Origin: Caballeronia pedi
GTDB lineage: Bacteria; Pseudomonadota; Gammaproteobacteria; Burkholderiales; Burkholderiaceae
DNA length: 64,000 nt
Assembly: GCF_001544915.2 (NCBI RefSeq)
Contig: NZ_FCOE02000009.1
Span: 62,001-126,000, forward strand
Direction: 5' to 3'
A program made the position numbers and the translations under genes. Positions 8,829 through 17,502 of the stretch are shown here, one piece after another (the first letter of the stretch is position 1; every line of letters starts with the position of its first letter). Under the pieces are notes generated by a model that worked only from the letters and a program-made list of their open reading frames with translations, had not been told where the DNA came from and made no database searches.

Positions 8829-10322
8829 TCAGACTTCGCGATTGCGGCCGGCGAGGAAGTAATAGAACACCGCGCCCAGGCCCGCACCGACGAACCACGA
8901 GAAGTTCGCGGCGCCTTCCAGCGACGGCACCACCACGCAGAGCGTTGCGATCACGGCGGCCGGCAGGAGCGCCATCACCGCGCGGCGATTCACGCCCTTC
9001 GTGTACCAGTACTTGCCTTCCTCGGACACCGTGTAGAGATCGTCGACCACCAGCTTGCCGCGCTTCACGAGATAGAAGTCGAGGATCAGCACGCCATACA
9101 ACGGTCCGATGAAGCTGCCGAGAATATCCAGCGTGTAGTGGATCACGGCAGGGTTGTTGAACAGGTTCCACGGCGTGATGAAGATCGACGCGACCGCCGC
9201 CATCATGCCGCCCATGCGCCAGCTGATGAGCTTCGGTGCGACGTTCGAGAAGTCGAAGGCCGGCGACACGAAGTTCGCCACGATATTGATGCCGATGGTC
9301 GCGATCGTGAAGGTCAGCGCGCCGAGAATCACAGCGGACGGATGATCGATGCGGCCCACGGTTTCGACCGGATCGGTGATCAGCTGACCGAACACCGGCA
9401 GCGTCGCGGCGGTCGTGATGACGGTCACCAGCGAGAACGCCAGGAAGTTGACCGGCAGGCCCCAGAAGTTGCCGCGCTTGACGCTGCGGAAGCTCTTGCC
9501 ATAGCGCGAGAAGTCGCCGAAGTTCAGCATCGGGCCGGAGAAGTACGACACGACGAGCGAGATCGCGGTAATCATCACGGGAATCACTTCCATGCCGTGA
9601 TACTTCACGCCGCCCAGATTCAGGCCGATGTTGCCGATGCCCGCGCGCCACACCATGTAGCCGGCGAGAATGAACATCACGACATACACGGCGGGACCGG
9701 CGAAGTCGATGAACTTCTTGATCATTTCCATGCCGCGCCAGAACACGACGGCCTGCAGCACCCAGAGCAGCATGAAGCCCGCCCAGCCGAGCGCCGAGAG
9801 TCCGACGAAGCCGTACTTGTGCACGTCGGCATACGGCATCAGCGACGGCACGAACTTCAGCACGACGATGACGAGCGCGCTCGACGCCAGATACGTCTGA
9901 ATGCCGTACCACGCAACCGCGATGAGCCCGCGAATCACAGCGGGAATGTTTGCGCCGAGCACGCCGAAGGTGGCGCGGCACGCGACGGGATACGGCACGC
10001 CGGCAACCTGGCTCGGCTTCGCGATCATGTTGCACAGCACGTTCACCAGACCGATGCCGATCAACAACGACACGAGCACTTGCCAGCTCGTCAGACCGAG
10101 TGCGAACAGACTGCCCGCGAATACATATCCGCCGACGCTGTGCACGTCTGACATCCAGAAGGCGAAGATGTTGTACGCGCCCCATGTCTGGTTCTTGAGG
10201 GGGGCGAGATCCTCGTTGTAAAGGCGGTCGCTGTAACCGGCGGGCAGATTCGGATCGTGGTCCGCTGTCTGCTCTTCGTATTGCGGCAAGGCTGAATTGC
10301 CGGATGCACTGAACTGGGCCAT
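8829..10322 (-). CDS. NCS1 family allantoin/nucleobase permease
   Basis: Inner-membrane symporter of the nucleobase:cation symporter-1 family, with 497 residues and about 12 hydrophobic segments. The cytoplasmic N-terminus carries NEDLAPLKNQTWGAYNIFAFW followed by the family's SVGGY segment. Start: the ATG at 10322 follows GAAGGAGA; the open frame continues 55 codons further upstream without family similarity. Downstream racemase and allantoinase genes suggest allantoin as substrate, as in PucI/AllW-type carriers. Uracil or hydantoin cannot be ruled out. Confidence 0.9.
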   Translation of the reverse strand: MAQFSASGNSALPQYEEQTADHDPNLPAGYSDRLYNEDLAPLKNQTWGAYNIFAFWMSDVHSVGGYVFAGSLFALGLTSWQVLVSLLIGIGLVNVLCNMIAKPSQVAGVPYPVACRATFGVLGANIPAVIRGLIAVAWYGIQTYLASSALVIVVLKFVPSLMPYADVHKYGFVGLSALGWAGFMLLWVLQAVVFWRGMEMIKKFIDFAGPAVYVVMFILAGYMVWRAGIGNIGLNLGGVKYHGMEVIPVMITAISLVVSYFSGPMLNFGDFSRYGKSFRSVKRGNFWGLPVNFLAFSLVTVITTAATLPVFGQLITDPVETVGRIDHPSAVILGALTFTIATIGINIVANFVSPAFDFSNVAPKLISWRMGGMMAAVASIFITPWNLFNNPAVIHYTLDILGSFIGPLYGVLILDFYLVKRGKLVVDDLYTVSEEGKYWYTKGVNRRAVMALLPAAVIATLCVVVPSLEGAANFSWFVGAGLGAVFYYFLAGRNREV

Positions 10323-10675
10323 GACGTCTCCTTCATTGGCTGCTTGCGTAATAAAAAAAAGCAAATGCTCGAGTGACAAGCTTCGATCAGATGCCTTCGC
10401 CGAGGTCTCGCATCGGCGCGGCATTCTTTGGATTTGCGTTATCGCTTCCGGGCCTGAAACCAAGAGCGCGCGAGGCACCTGCCCCACACGCCCGCCCGGC
10501 GGCGGCTTTCATTTCACGCTCACGTGAGCGTCCTGTCCGATGCATCGCACGTTGCGGATTCTTGCGCGTGCGACTGTCCGCGCGCCCGGCGCGGATGCGC
10601 GGGGCACGGTCTCCAATTATTTAGTCCTGCTTCATTCAGCCGATGGCAGATGCTCCGATCTGCCGTGCTCTGCTG
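10323..10675. other. 353-bp regulatory gap between gntR and the permease gene
   Basis: There is no credible ORF. It holds a 16-bp perfect palindrome (10516-10531) and a TTGTCA half-site on the minus strand near 10374. It presumably contains the permease promoter, but no clear sigma-70 boxes can be assigned. Confidence 0.5.
10516..10531. promoter_or_regulatory. 16-bp perfect palindrome ACGCTCACGTGAGCGT
   Basis: The sequence is identical to its reverse complement over 16 bases and lies 194 bases upstream of the permease ATG. Its form suits a dimeric regulator. It differs from the TTGTCNACAA-type sites near gntR, so a second regulator may bind here. Confidence 0.45.
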
Positions 10676-11422
10676 CTACGTGTCGAGCGTCTGTTCGCGC
10701 TCGGAGGGTCTTGCGAATACTTCCTTCAGATCGACCGCGCCGCGCGCGGGCCGCTCCAGCATCTTCAGTTCGACATCGCGCAGATGCTGCGCCATCAGAC
10801 CGGCGGCTTTCGTTGCATCGCCCGTGTCGAGGGCGGCGAGAATCTCTTCGTGATCCTCGAACGAGCATGAACTCTTGCCGAGCGATTCATACAGCGCCGA
10901 GATCAACGTCGAACGCGCGACGAGCCCCGACAGACATTCGCACAGCACCGTGTTGCCGGTGAGCGCCGCGAGTTCGGTGTGGAACTCGCCGGAGAGCCGG
11001 ATCCACGACGAAAAATCGTGACTCTCGAACGCGCGGCGTTCTTTGCCGATGGTCGCGCTGATCGACTTCAGCCGGCGCATGCCGTGACCCTGCGCGATCC
11101 GCTCCACCACCGCCAGTTCGATGATGCGGCGCATCTCGAACACCTCGTGCACTTCCTGCAGCGACGGACTCGCGACAAACGCGCCGCGATTCGGCTCCAG
11201 ATCGACGAGCCGTTCGTTCGACAGTTGCGCGAGCGCCTGGCGGACGGTGCCGCGCTTGACGGCGAACACTTCGCACAATTGCGCTTCGGTCAGCTTCGCG
11301 CCCGGCGCGAGACGATGCTCGAGGATCGCAGCGCGGATGTTTTCGGCGATCGACTCGGCATTCGCTCCGTTCGGAGCGACAACTGCGGCGTTCAGGGCAG
11401 CACTACGCGTGGTGTCGGACAT
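10676..11422 (-). CDS. GntR family regulator, FCD (FadR) subfamily
   Basis: A 248-residue transcription factor. A winged helix-turn-helix spans about residues 25-88 (LTEAQLCEVFAVKRGTVRQA is the recognition region). An all-helical FCD ligand-binding domain follows from about 90 to 230. It is encoded directly upstream of, and in the same direction as, the allantoin permease and degradation genes. It is therefore the likely local repressor, with an intermediate such as allantoin or allantoate as a plausible ligand (inference). Its own -35 box is embedded in a TTGTTGACAA palindrome, which suggests autoregulation. Confidence 0.9.
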   Translation of the reverse strand: MSDTTRSAALNAAVVAPNGANAESIAENIRAAILEHRLAPGAKLTEAQLCEVFAVKRGTVRQALAQLSNERLVDLEPNRGAFVASPSLQEVHEVFEMRRIIELAVVERIAQGHGMRRLKSISATIGKERRAFESHDFSSWIRLSGEFHTELAALTGNTVLCECLSGLVARSTLISALYESLGKSSCSFEDHEEILAALDTGDATKAAGLMAQHLRDVELKMLERPARGAVDLKEVFARPSEREQTLDT

Positions 11423-11446
11423 GATGTGCTCGCTTGCATGTTAAGC

Positions 11447-11474
11447 ATCTTAGAATCGACATAAAGATTGTCAA
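11447..11474 (-). promoter_or_regulatory. Sigma-70-type promoter of the gntR gene
   Basis: On the minus strand a perfect -35 TTGACA (11469-11474) and -10 TAAGAT (11447-11452) are separated by 16 bases. The predicted start is about 18 bases before the ATG at 11422. The -35 box lies inside the candidate operator at 11467-11478. Confidence 0.7.
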
Positions 11475-11478
11475 CAAT
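11467..11478. promoter_or_regulatory. Candidate GntR autoregulatory operator
   Basis: ATTGTCAACAAT is an inverted repeat (ATTGT-CA-ACAAT) overlapping the gntR -35 box. It resembles the TNGTNNNACNA pattern known for FadR-subfamily operators. A related site lies at 11597-11606 and a third at puuE. Confidence 0.6.
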
Positions 11479-11596
11479 TCATTTGAGAAATCGTTGACTT
11501 TCGGCCGTGTTTCGGTGGCTGAGCTAGCCTGTATCTCAATACGGACGGGCCTCTCAGCCAATTTATCAAGTTTTTGTCAGCATTGCCGCCACTTTT

Positions 11597-11606
11597 TTGT
11601 CGACAA
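11597..11606. promoter_or_regulatory. Second candidate GntR operator
   Basis: TTGTCGACAA is a perfect 10-bp palindrome, differing by one base from the core of the site at 11467-11478. It lies 119 bases further upstream, a spacing that would permit looping. Confidence 0.45.
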
Positions 11607-11679
11607 TCCAAAGGATGAAGCTGGTGCGCAGTTGAAGCCCGGATGGTGTAAATTAAGACCGTTAGTTGCACACGTAGCC

Positions 11680-11709
11680 AAAAAAGGAGGCGCTCGATGA
11701 GCGCCTCCT
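11680..11709 (-). terminator. Rho-independent terminator after ldcA
   Basis: On the minus strand an 11-bp perfect stem (AGGAGGCGCTC / GAGCGCCTCCT) with a 3-base loop is followed by a run of Ts. It begins 10 bases after the ldcA stop. Confidence 0.92.
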
Positions 11710-11719
11710 GATCGTCGAA

Positions 11720-12703
11720 TCAACCCAGATGCGGGTAGTCGGAAAGTTTCAGCGTAAAACCCCGCTCGGTCGCGACAAGGTGCGCCGTTGCACCGAAAGG
11801 CAGCGTCAGAAGATTCTCGATGTGCCCGAACTGCAACCCGGTCACCACCGGAATGCCGGTCACGGCTCTGACCTGCTCGATCATCGCGTCGAGCGAGTAG
11901 CCGTTGTCGTACTCAGACAGCCGGCCGCCGGAAAACTCACCCATCACGATCGCCTGCTGCCGCCCGAGCACGCCGGACTGATGCAACTGATAGATCATCC
12001 GTTCGATGCGAAACGGATGCTCGTTCACATCTTCGAGGTAAAGAATCCCGCCTTCGACCGGCGGCAGATACGGCGTGCCGACGAGCGACGCCAGAATCGC
12101 GAGGTTGCCGCCCCACAGCATGCCGGTCGCGTTCACGCTCTGGCGCTGCGGCGTATTGTTCGTCACCGTAAAGCTCGAATGGGAGATCGCATTCCAGAAA
12201 TGCTGCATCGTGAACGCGCTCACCTGTTCCGCGCCGAAATCTCCCGCGAACATCGGTCCGCCGAAGCTTTTCACGCCGGCATGCGCGAACAGCGCGCACT
12301 GGATTGCCGTGAAATCACTGTGCCCGACGATCGCCACCGGCTGATCAGCCAGTCTGCGCAAACCGAGATAGTCGAGCCCGTGCAGAATGCGCGACGCGCC
12401 GTAACCGCCGCGCACCGCCAGTACGATGTCAGGCAACCGGCGCGATGGATCGGCGAGGCGATTGAGGTCGGCCGCGCGCTCCGCATCGGTGCCGCCGAAG
12501 CGCTGATAGCGCCGGCGCGTCGCTTCGACGTTGTCGAGCCGATGCCCTTCCCTGCGCAATCGCCCGATGCCGCGTTCCACTGCCGCCGGATCGTGCGGAT
12601 AGCCCGAAGGCGCGACGAGGTCGATGGTGCGTGATTTCACGATGTTGTTGTCGTTGGATTCGTTACCGGGCTTCGCGCGCGCGGCGCGCATCGCGTTCTT
12701 CAC
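11720..12703 (-). CDS. ldcA: LD-carboxypeptidase (peptidase family S66, LdcA/MccF type)
   Basis: Cytoplasmic serine peptidase of the S66 family, which removes the terminal D-Ala from recycled murein tetrapeptides (LdcA) or inactivates microcin C-like compounds (MccF). The catalytic triad is visible: Ser129 in VGHSDF, Glu224 in LYLEDV and His294 in QFGHIEN, with RGGYG at 98-102 before the nucleophile. At 327 residues it has family length. The start is uncertain: the ATG at 12703 overlaps tadA by 41 bases and a GTG at 12640 just precedes the conserved IDLVAPSGYP segment. It is probably co-transcribed with tadA and ends in a strong terminator. Confidence 0.9.
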   Translation of the reverse strand: MKNAMRAARAKPGNESNDNNIVKSRTIDLVAPSGYPHDPAAVERGIGRLRREGHRLDNVEATRRRYQRFGGTDAERAADLNRLADPSRRLPDIVLAVRGGYGASRILHGLDYLGLRRLADQPVAIVGHSDFTAIQCALFAHAGVKSFGGPMFAGDFGAEQVSAFTMQHFWNAISHSSFTVTNNTPQRQSVNATGMLWGGNLAILASLVGTPYLPPVEGGILYLEDVNEHPFRIERMIYQLHQSGVLGRQQAIVMGEFSGGRLSEYDNGYSLDAMIEQVRAVTGIPVVTGLQFGHIENLLTLPFGATAHLVATERGFTLKLSDYPHLG

Positions 12704-13220
12704 GCGCCAGGCGGCGGCGTTCCGCGAAGAAGTTCTTCAGCGCGTGCCCGCATTCGTCGGCGAGCACGCCGCCTGTCACAGTGGTGTGATGATTGAGCTG
12801 CGCATTCGCGAACATATCGACGACACTGCCGCACGCGCCCGTCTTCGGGTCCGTCGCGCCGTAGACGACGCGCGAGATCCGCGCGTGCATGATCGCGCCC
12901 GCGCACATCAGGCACGGCTCCAGCGTCACATAGAGTTCGCAGCCCGGCAGACGATAGTTTTCGAGCTTCTGGGCGGCGGCGCGCAGCGCGGCCATTTCGG
13001 CATGCGCGGACGGATCGTGACCGCGAATCGGATGATTGAAACCGGTGGCGATGACATCATCGCCGAGCACGATCACCGCGCCCACAGGCACTTCGCCCGC
13101 GCGACGAGCATCGTCGGCGGCGCGCTGCGCGAGCGCCATGAAGCGGCGATCGCGTTCGATCGAAAGATCGTCGATTGAAGCGATGGGCGCGGGATCGGGC
13201 GCGGCCGGCATCCCGGTCAC
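12663..13220 (-). CDS. tadA: tRNA(adenine34) deaminase
   Basis: Deaminates adenosine-34 of tRNA-Arg(ACG) to inosine. It has 185 residues and the zinc cytidine-deaminase-type motifs HAE (His73, Glu75) and PCLMC (Cys103, Cys106). The start is a GTG overlapping the TGA of the DUF1992 gene (GTGA). An ATG three codons in is an alternative. It sits between the DUF1992 gene and ldcA, overlapping both, so the three genes probably form one transcript. Confidence 0.95.
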   Translation of the reverse strand: MTGMPAAPDPAPIASIDDLSIERDRRFMALAQRAADDARRAGEVPVGAVIVLGDDVIATGFNHPIRGHDPSAHAEMAALRAAAQKLENYRLPGCELYVTLEPCLMCAGAIMHARISRVVYGATDPKTGACGSVVDMFANAQLNHHTTVTGGVLADECGHALKNFFAERRRLAREERDARRAREAR

Positions 13221-13609
13221 TTGGTTTCCAGCGCCACGCGCGACTGCGCGCGCTCGGAGAGCCGTTCGGCGATGCGCCGCCGATATTCATGCGGCACGCA
13301 GCCGCCGCCACGCAGCGACTCGATCGCCATGTCGAGCGCGAGCATTTTCGCTTGCAACTGGCAGCGGGCGGCGGGGTCCGTCACCTTGTCGAACTCTTCC
13401 TGAAGCCCGCGCAGCGCGCGAAGCTGTTCGACGGCGGGCGGGACGAAGCCCGCATTCTTGAGGATTCGATTGGCGACACGCACTTCCTCGGGCACGAGGA
13501 AGTCGTCGTCGAAGTTGAGCGGTGCGCCCGCGCCCGGCAGGTTATTGAACTCGCCACGCGTAGCGGCTTCGTTGATCCGCTGTTCGACCAAAGCATCTAG
13601 CAATTTCAT
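13217..13609 (-). CDS. DUF1992 (DnaJ-homologue C28 conserved region) protein
   Basis: A 130-residue conserved protein of unknown function. The N-terminus MKLLDALVEQRINEA and the segment NNLPGAGAPLNFDDD, followed by a helical region with LKNAGFVPP, are the signature of DUF1992. Its GTGA overlap with tadA suggests co-expression. No signal peptide or membrane segment is seen, so it is presumably cytoplasmic. Confidence 0.85.
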   Translation of the reverse strand: MKLLDALVEQRINEAATRGEFNNLPGAGAPLNFDDDFLVPEEVRVANRILKNAGFVPPAVEQLRALRGLQEEFDKVTDPAARCQLQAKMLALDMAIESLRGGGCVPHEYRRRIAERLSERAQSRVALETK

Positions 13610-13886
13610 CGGGGATTACGACCGGCTTTCACCCGCGAACGGGCACGGTCTGTCACGATTTCCGTTGGTTAGCTCGAAGTCGGAAGGCAACCGGAAAACC
13701 ACGCTTGCGCGTTGTTCGGCACGTCTCGACAATCCAAGACCTATTCTAACAGTGGCCGTCGTGAGGTTTTCGTCCGGGGCACGCGTGTTCACGGCGTGAG
13801 GCCGTATACCGGGCTTATTGCTGCTCTTATGCGTCGTTTGCGCAACATTCGTTGACTGGGCCGCGCCAACTGTGCTTGTACGATGT

Positions 13887-14645
13887 CTAACCGCCCGGCG
13901 CGCGCTTCAGAAGCGCCCCGCCGCCGCGCGTATAGCCTTCGGTTGCAAGCAATAGGCGCCGCGTGTACTCATGGGAAACGTCGCGCGAGCGCACCGCGTC
14001 CACACCAAGTTCCTCGACGATCTCGCCATTGCGCATCACCGCGACGCGCTGACACAGAAAGCCGATCACCGCGAGGTTATGACTCACGAGAATCATCGTC
14101 AGCTTGCGCTCGCGATGCAGCCTGCGCAGCAGGTTCAGAATCTCGGCCTGCACGGAGACATCGAGCGCGGAAGTCGGTTCATCGAGCAGCAGCACACGCG
14201 GCCCGACGATCAGCGCCCGCGCGATCGACACGCGCTGCCGCTGCCCGCCCGACAACTGATGCGGATAGCGAAAGCGGAACGCCGGCCCGAGCCCGACTTC
14301 CGCGAGCGCATCGAGGATGCGCGCGTCCTCGTCGCCGATGCCGTTGATCGCGAGCGGTTCGCGCAAGGTCTTGTCGACGGTGAAGCGCGGATGCAGCGCG
14401 CCATACGGGTCTTGAAACACCATCTGCACGTCGCGCCTTGCGGGCCGCGAGCCGATGCGTATGCTGCCGCCCGCAAGCGGCGTCAGCCCGGCGAGCGCGC
14501 GCAGAAGCGTCGACTTGCCGCTGCCCGATTCGCCGACGAGCCCGAACACTTCGCCCTCTTCCACGCGCAGGGAAACGTCGCGCACGGCGTCGACGTGGCC
14601 GGTCTTCGTCTTGAAGCGGATGAGCGCGCGCTCGATGTCGATCAT
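13887..14645 (-). CDS. ddpF: Peptide ABC transporter ATP-binding protein (DdpF/DppF-like)
   Basis: A 252-residue ATPase of a peptide importer. It has Walker A GESGSGKST near residue 38, the signature LSGGQRQRVSIARAL, and Walker B VLLLDEPTSALD. The ATG overlaps the stop of the preceding ATPase gene (ATGA). The same frame stays open upstream to 15236, but that part is antisense-like and not family sequence. It is somewhat short at the C-terminus for a DppF protein, which usually has about 320 residues. It is the last gene of the ddp-like operon. Confidence 0.9.
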   Translation of the reverse strand: MIDIERALIRFKTKTGHVDAVRDVSLRVEEGEVFGLVGESGSGKSTLLRALAGLTPLAGGSIRIGSRPARRDVQMVFQDPYGALHPRFTVDKTLREPLAINGIGDEDARILDALAEVGLGPAFRFRYPHQLSGGQRQRVSIARALIVGPRVLLLDEPTSALDVSVQAEILNLLRRLHRERKLTMILVSHNLAVIGFLCQRVAVMRNGEIVEELGVDAVRSRDVSHEYTRRLLLATEGYTRGGGALLKRAPGG

Positions 14646-15502
14646 CGCGTGGTCCTTTCGTCGAGCCATGCCGGATCGCGGCGCAGCGTCGGCAATTCGT
14701 CGGGCGGATTGACGAGCGGCGGATTCGCTTCGAGCAGGCCGCGCGTGTACGGATGCGTCGCGTGAACGAGATCGCGTGCGGCGCACGTCTCCACGACGCG
14801 CCCGCCGTACATCACCGCGACGCGGTCGCAGAACGACATCACGAGCGGCAGATCGTGGCTGATGAAGACGAGTCCGGTGTCGTGCCGCTCGATCATCTCG
14901 TCGAGCACGGCGAGCACCTGCATCGACACGAGGACGTCGAGCGCGCTCGTGGGTTCGTCGGCGATCAGGAGGCGCGGGCCCGCCGAAACCATCATCGCGA
15001 TCATCACGCGCTGGCCCATGCCGCCGGACAGCTCGTGCGGATACGCATCCGCGACGCGCTGCGGATCGCGGATATGCACCGCTTCCAGCGCCGCCACGAT
15101 GCGCTCGCGCAGCGCCCGCCTGCTCTCTTTCACGCCCTGCCGCACGAAGGTTTCGCGCATCTGCTGCGCGACCGTCATCACCGGGTTGAGCGAAAACTTC
15201 GGGTCCTGCAGGATCATGCTCATGCGCGTGCCGCACAGGCGCCGGCGCTCCTTCGAGCGCATCGCGAGCAGGTCCTGTCCTTCGAAGCGCAACGCCTGCG
15301 CCGACCAGTTCGCCTCGGGCGGCAGCAGTCCGAGCAGCGCGCGCCCCGTCAGCGATTTGCCCGATCCCGATTCGCCGACGATGCCGAGCCGTTCGCCGCG
15401 CCGCACCGTCAGCGACACGCCGCGCACGGCTGGCATGAGCGTGCCGTCGTGGCCGGCGAACGACACTTCCAGACCTTCGATCTGCGCGAGCGGCGTCGAC
15501 AT
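14642..15502 (-). CDS. ddpD: Peptide ABC transporter ATP-binding protein (DdpD/DppD-like)
   Basis: First of two ATPases of the importer, with 286 residues. Walker A is GESGSGKSLTGRALLG, the signature region LSGGMGQRVMIAMM, Walker B LLIADEPTSALDV and the switch VFISHDLPL. Start: the ATG at 15502 has GGAG six bases upstream and lies one base past the ddpC stop. An ATG four codons earlier overlaps ddpC. It pairs with DdpF to drive uptake through DdpBC. Confidence 0.9.
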   Translation of the reverse strand: MSTPLAQIEGLEVSFAGHDGTLMPAVRGVSLTVRRGERLGIVGESGSGKSLTGRALLGLLPPEANWSAQALRFEGQDLLAMRSKERRRLCGTRMSMILQDPKFSLNPVMTVAQQMRETFVRQGVKESRRALRERIVAALEAVHIRDPQRVADAYPHELSGGMGQRVMIAMMVSAGPRLLIADEPTSALDVLVSMQVLAVLDEMIERHDTGLVFISHDLPLVMSFCDRVAVMYGGRVVETCAARDLVHATHPYTRGLLEANPPLVNPPDELPTLRRDPAWLDERTTR

Positions 15503-15503
15503 G

Positions 15504-16415
15504 TCAGGCTCCATGACGCGGATCGAAGACGTCGCGCAGACCGTCGCCGAGCAGATTGAACGCGAGGCTCACCGCGAGGATCGCGAGGCCGGGAATCGTC
15601 GCGACCCACCAGGCATCGAGCAGCACGTTGCGGCCCGCCGCGACCATGTAGCCCCATTCCGGGCTCGGCGGCTGCGCGCCCAGCCCAAGAAAACCGAGAC
15701 CGGCGACGGCGAGAATGATGCCCGCCATGTCGAGCGTCGCGCGCACGATCACCGACGACGAGCACAGCGGCACGATATAGCGCAGCAGAATGCGCGGATG
15801 CGACGCGCCTTGCAGACGCGCCGCGTGAATGTAGTCCGACTGCGCGAGCCGCAGCGATTCCGCGCGTGCGAGACGGGCATACGGCGGCCACGCGGTGATC
15901 GACAGCGCGATCACCGCATTGAGCACGCCCGGCCCGAGCGCCGCGGCGAACGCGAGCGCGAGCACGATCTTCGGGAACGCCAGCGCGACATCGGTGAGCC
16001 GCATCAGCACCGTATCGACGATGCCGCCGCAATAGCCCGCCACCGTGCCGATCAACAAGCCGACCGGCACGACGAGCACGACGACGAGCATCGCGATGGC
16101 CAGCGTGAGACGCGAGCCGTGGACGAGCCGCGAGAGGATGTCGCGGCCGAGTTGATCTGTGCCGAACCAGTGCGCCGCGCCGGGCGGCGTGAGACGTTCG
16201 GCGAGCACTTGCTGCAATGGATCCTGCGTGACGAGCAGCGGCCCGACGGCCGCGACCACGATGAGCAGCAGCAGGATCGCGAGCCCGACCATGCTCAGCG
16301 GATTCGCCGAGAACCGCCGCCAGCGCCGGTATGCGCGGCCGAGCGCGGCCTGACGCGGCGACGCGGGCGTCTCGGTGAGAAGCCACGCGCGCAAGCCCGT
16401 TCGCGCCGCTTTCAT
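15504..16415 (-). CDS. ddpC: Peptide ABC transporter permease (DdpC/DppC-like)
   Basis: Inner-membrane permease of 303 residues from the ATG at 16415, which has GGAGGA ten bases upstream; an ATG at 16433 is possible. After an N-terminal helix (MVGLAILLLLIVVAAVG) come HWFGTDQLGRDILSR, typical of OppC/DppC proteins, then the transmembrane bundle and the EAA-like ATPase-contact loop ESLRLAQSDYIHAARLQGAS. It ends one base before ddpD. Confidence 0.9.
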   Translation of the reverse strand: MKAARTGLRAWLLTETPASPRQAALGRAYRRWRRFSANPLSMVGLAILLLLIVVAAVGPLLVTQDPLQQVLAERLTPPGAAHWFGTDQLGRDILSRLVHGSRLTLAIAMLVVVLVVPVGLLIGTVAGYCGGIVDTVLMRLTDVALAFPKIVLALAFAAALGPGVLNAVIALSITAWPPYARLARAESLRLAQSDYIHAARLQGASHPRILLRYIVPLCSSSVIVRATLDMAGIILAVAGLGFLGLGAQPPSPEWGYMVAAGRNVLLDAWWVATIPGLAILAVSLAFNLLGDGLRDVFDPRHGA

Positions 16416-16434
16416 GTGCACAAGGTCCTCCATG

Positions 16435-17502
16435 TCAGCGCGAGCGTGGATCGAACACGCGATAAAGCGCATCGGTCAGGAGATTGAGCGCGATGAACGT
16501 CGCGCCGATCACGAGCGTGCTGCCGAGCACGGCGTTCATGTCGGCGTTGAGCAGCGCGCCCGTCAGATACGAGCCGATGCCCGGCCATGCGAACACGATC
16601 TCGGTGAGCACCGAGCCTTCGAGCAGATAGCTGTACGCGAGCGCGATCACCGTCAGGAGCGGCACCGCGATGTTGCCGAACGCATGCCGCCAGATCACGC
16701 GGCGCTCGGGCAGGCCTTTCGCGCGCGCGGTCGTCACGTATTCCTGGCTCAGTTGTTCGAGCATGAACGAGCGCGTCATGCGCGACAGATACGCGATCGA
16801 ATAGAACGCGAGCACACCCGCCGGCAACGCGATATGCGAAAACGCGTTTTTGAACACATCCCATTCGCCGGCCATGATCGAATCGATGAGCAGGCTGCCC
16901 GTGTGCGTATCGACCATGCCGTCGTAGACCGGATCGATGCGTCCCGGTCCCGACACCCAGTGCAGCCGCGCATAGAAGAGCAAGAGGCCCATCAGCGCGA
17001 GCCAGAACACCGGCACCGAACTGCCCGCGAGTCCGATCACGCGCGCCACGTGATCGACGATGCGGTTGTGCTTCACCGCCGCCGCCACGCCGAGCGGCAC
17101 GCCGATCGCGACGCCGACGAACGTCGACAGCGTCGCGAGTTCGAGCGTCGCGGGAAAGACGCGTTTGATGTCGTCGATGACCGGGTTGGCCGTCAGCAGC
17201 GAGATGCCGAGGTTGCCGTGCAGCACGTCGCGCGCGTAGATCAGGAATTGATCGATGAGCGGCTTGTCGAGCCCGAGCCGCAGGCGCGCGGCCGCATACG
17301 CGCTCGCGGATGCGCGGTCGCCGAGAATCGCGAGCACGGGATCGATCGGTATCTTGCGGCCGATGAAGAACGTGATCGCGAGCAGGCCCGTGAAGGTGAT
17401 GGCGAGCATCGCGATCCAGCGCGCGAGCGCAAGCGCGATGCGCACGCCGCCGCGCCGCGAATTCGCGGCGCGCATGCGCTCGATCAGCGTGACCGTGCTC
17501 AC
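16435..17502 (-). CDS. ddpB: Peptide ABC transporter permease (DdpB/DppB-like)
   Basis: Inner-membrane permease of 355 residues. An N-terminal helix is followed by the IPIDPVLAILG segment typical of DppB, a large periplasmic loop and the EAA-like loop RSFMLEQLSQEYVTTARAKG. The GTG at 17502 overlaps the SBP stop (GTGA) and is preferred; an ATG at 17475 is the alternative. The frame is open further upstream inside the SBP gene, but that extension is a shadow. Confidence 0.9.
   Translation of the reverse strand: MSTVTLIERMRAANSRRGGVRIALALARWIAMLAITFTGLLAITFFIGRKIPIDPVLAILGDRASASAYAAARLRLGLDKPLIDQFLIYARDVLHGNLGISLLTANPVIDDIKRVFPATLELATLSTFVGVAIGVPLGVAAAVKHNRIVDHVARVIGLAGSSVPVFWLALMGLLLFYARLHWVSGPGRIDPVYDGMVDTHTGSLLIDSIMAGEWDVFKNAFSHIALPAGVLAFYSIAYLSRMTRSFMLEQLSQEYVTTARAKGLPERRVIWRHAFGNIAVPLLTVIALAYSYLLEGSVLTEIVFAWPGIGSYLTGALLNADMNAVLGSTLVIGATFIALNLLTDALYRVFDPRSR

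Larger units (their letters stand above)
11423..11719. other. Intergenic region upstream of gntR
   Basis: 297 bases of comparatively AT-rich sequence without a gene. It holds the gntR promoter, two TTGTC[A/G]ACAA sites (11467-11478 and 11597-11606) and, at the far end, the ldcA terminator. Confidence 0.6.

Noticed and set aside
8109..10151. 680-codon plus-strand frame rich in His/Arg/Asp
   Set aside because: Antisense to the racemase and permease genes; composition is that of a reverse-frame shadow and it has no recognisable domain.
13887..15236. 449-codon version of the ddpF frame
   Set aside because: Only the last 252 codons resemble an ABC ATPase. The upstream part is out-of-frame ddpD sequence, and the ATGA overlap marks the true start.
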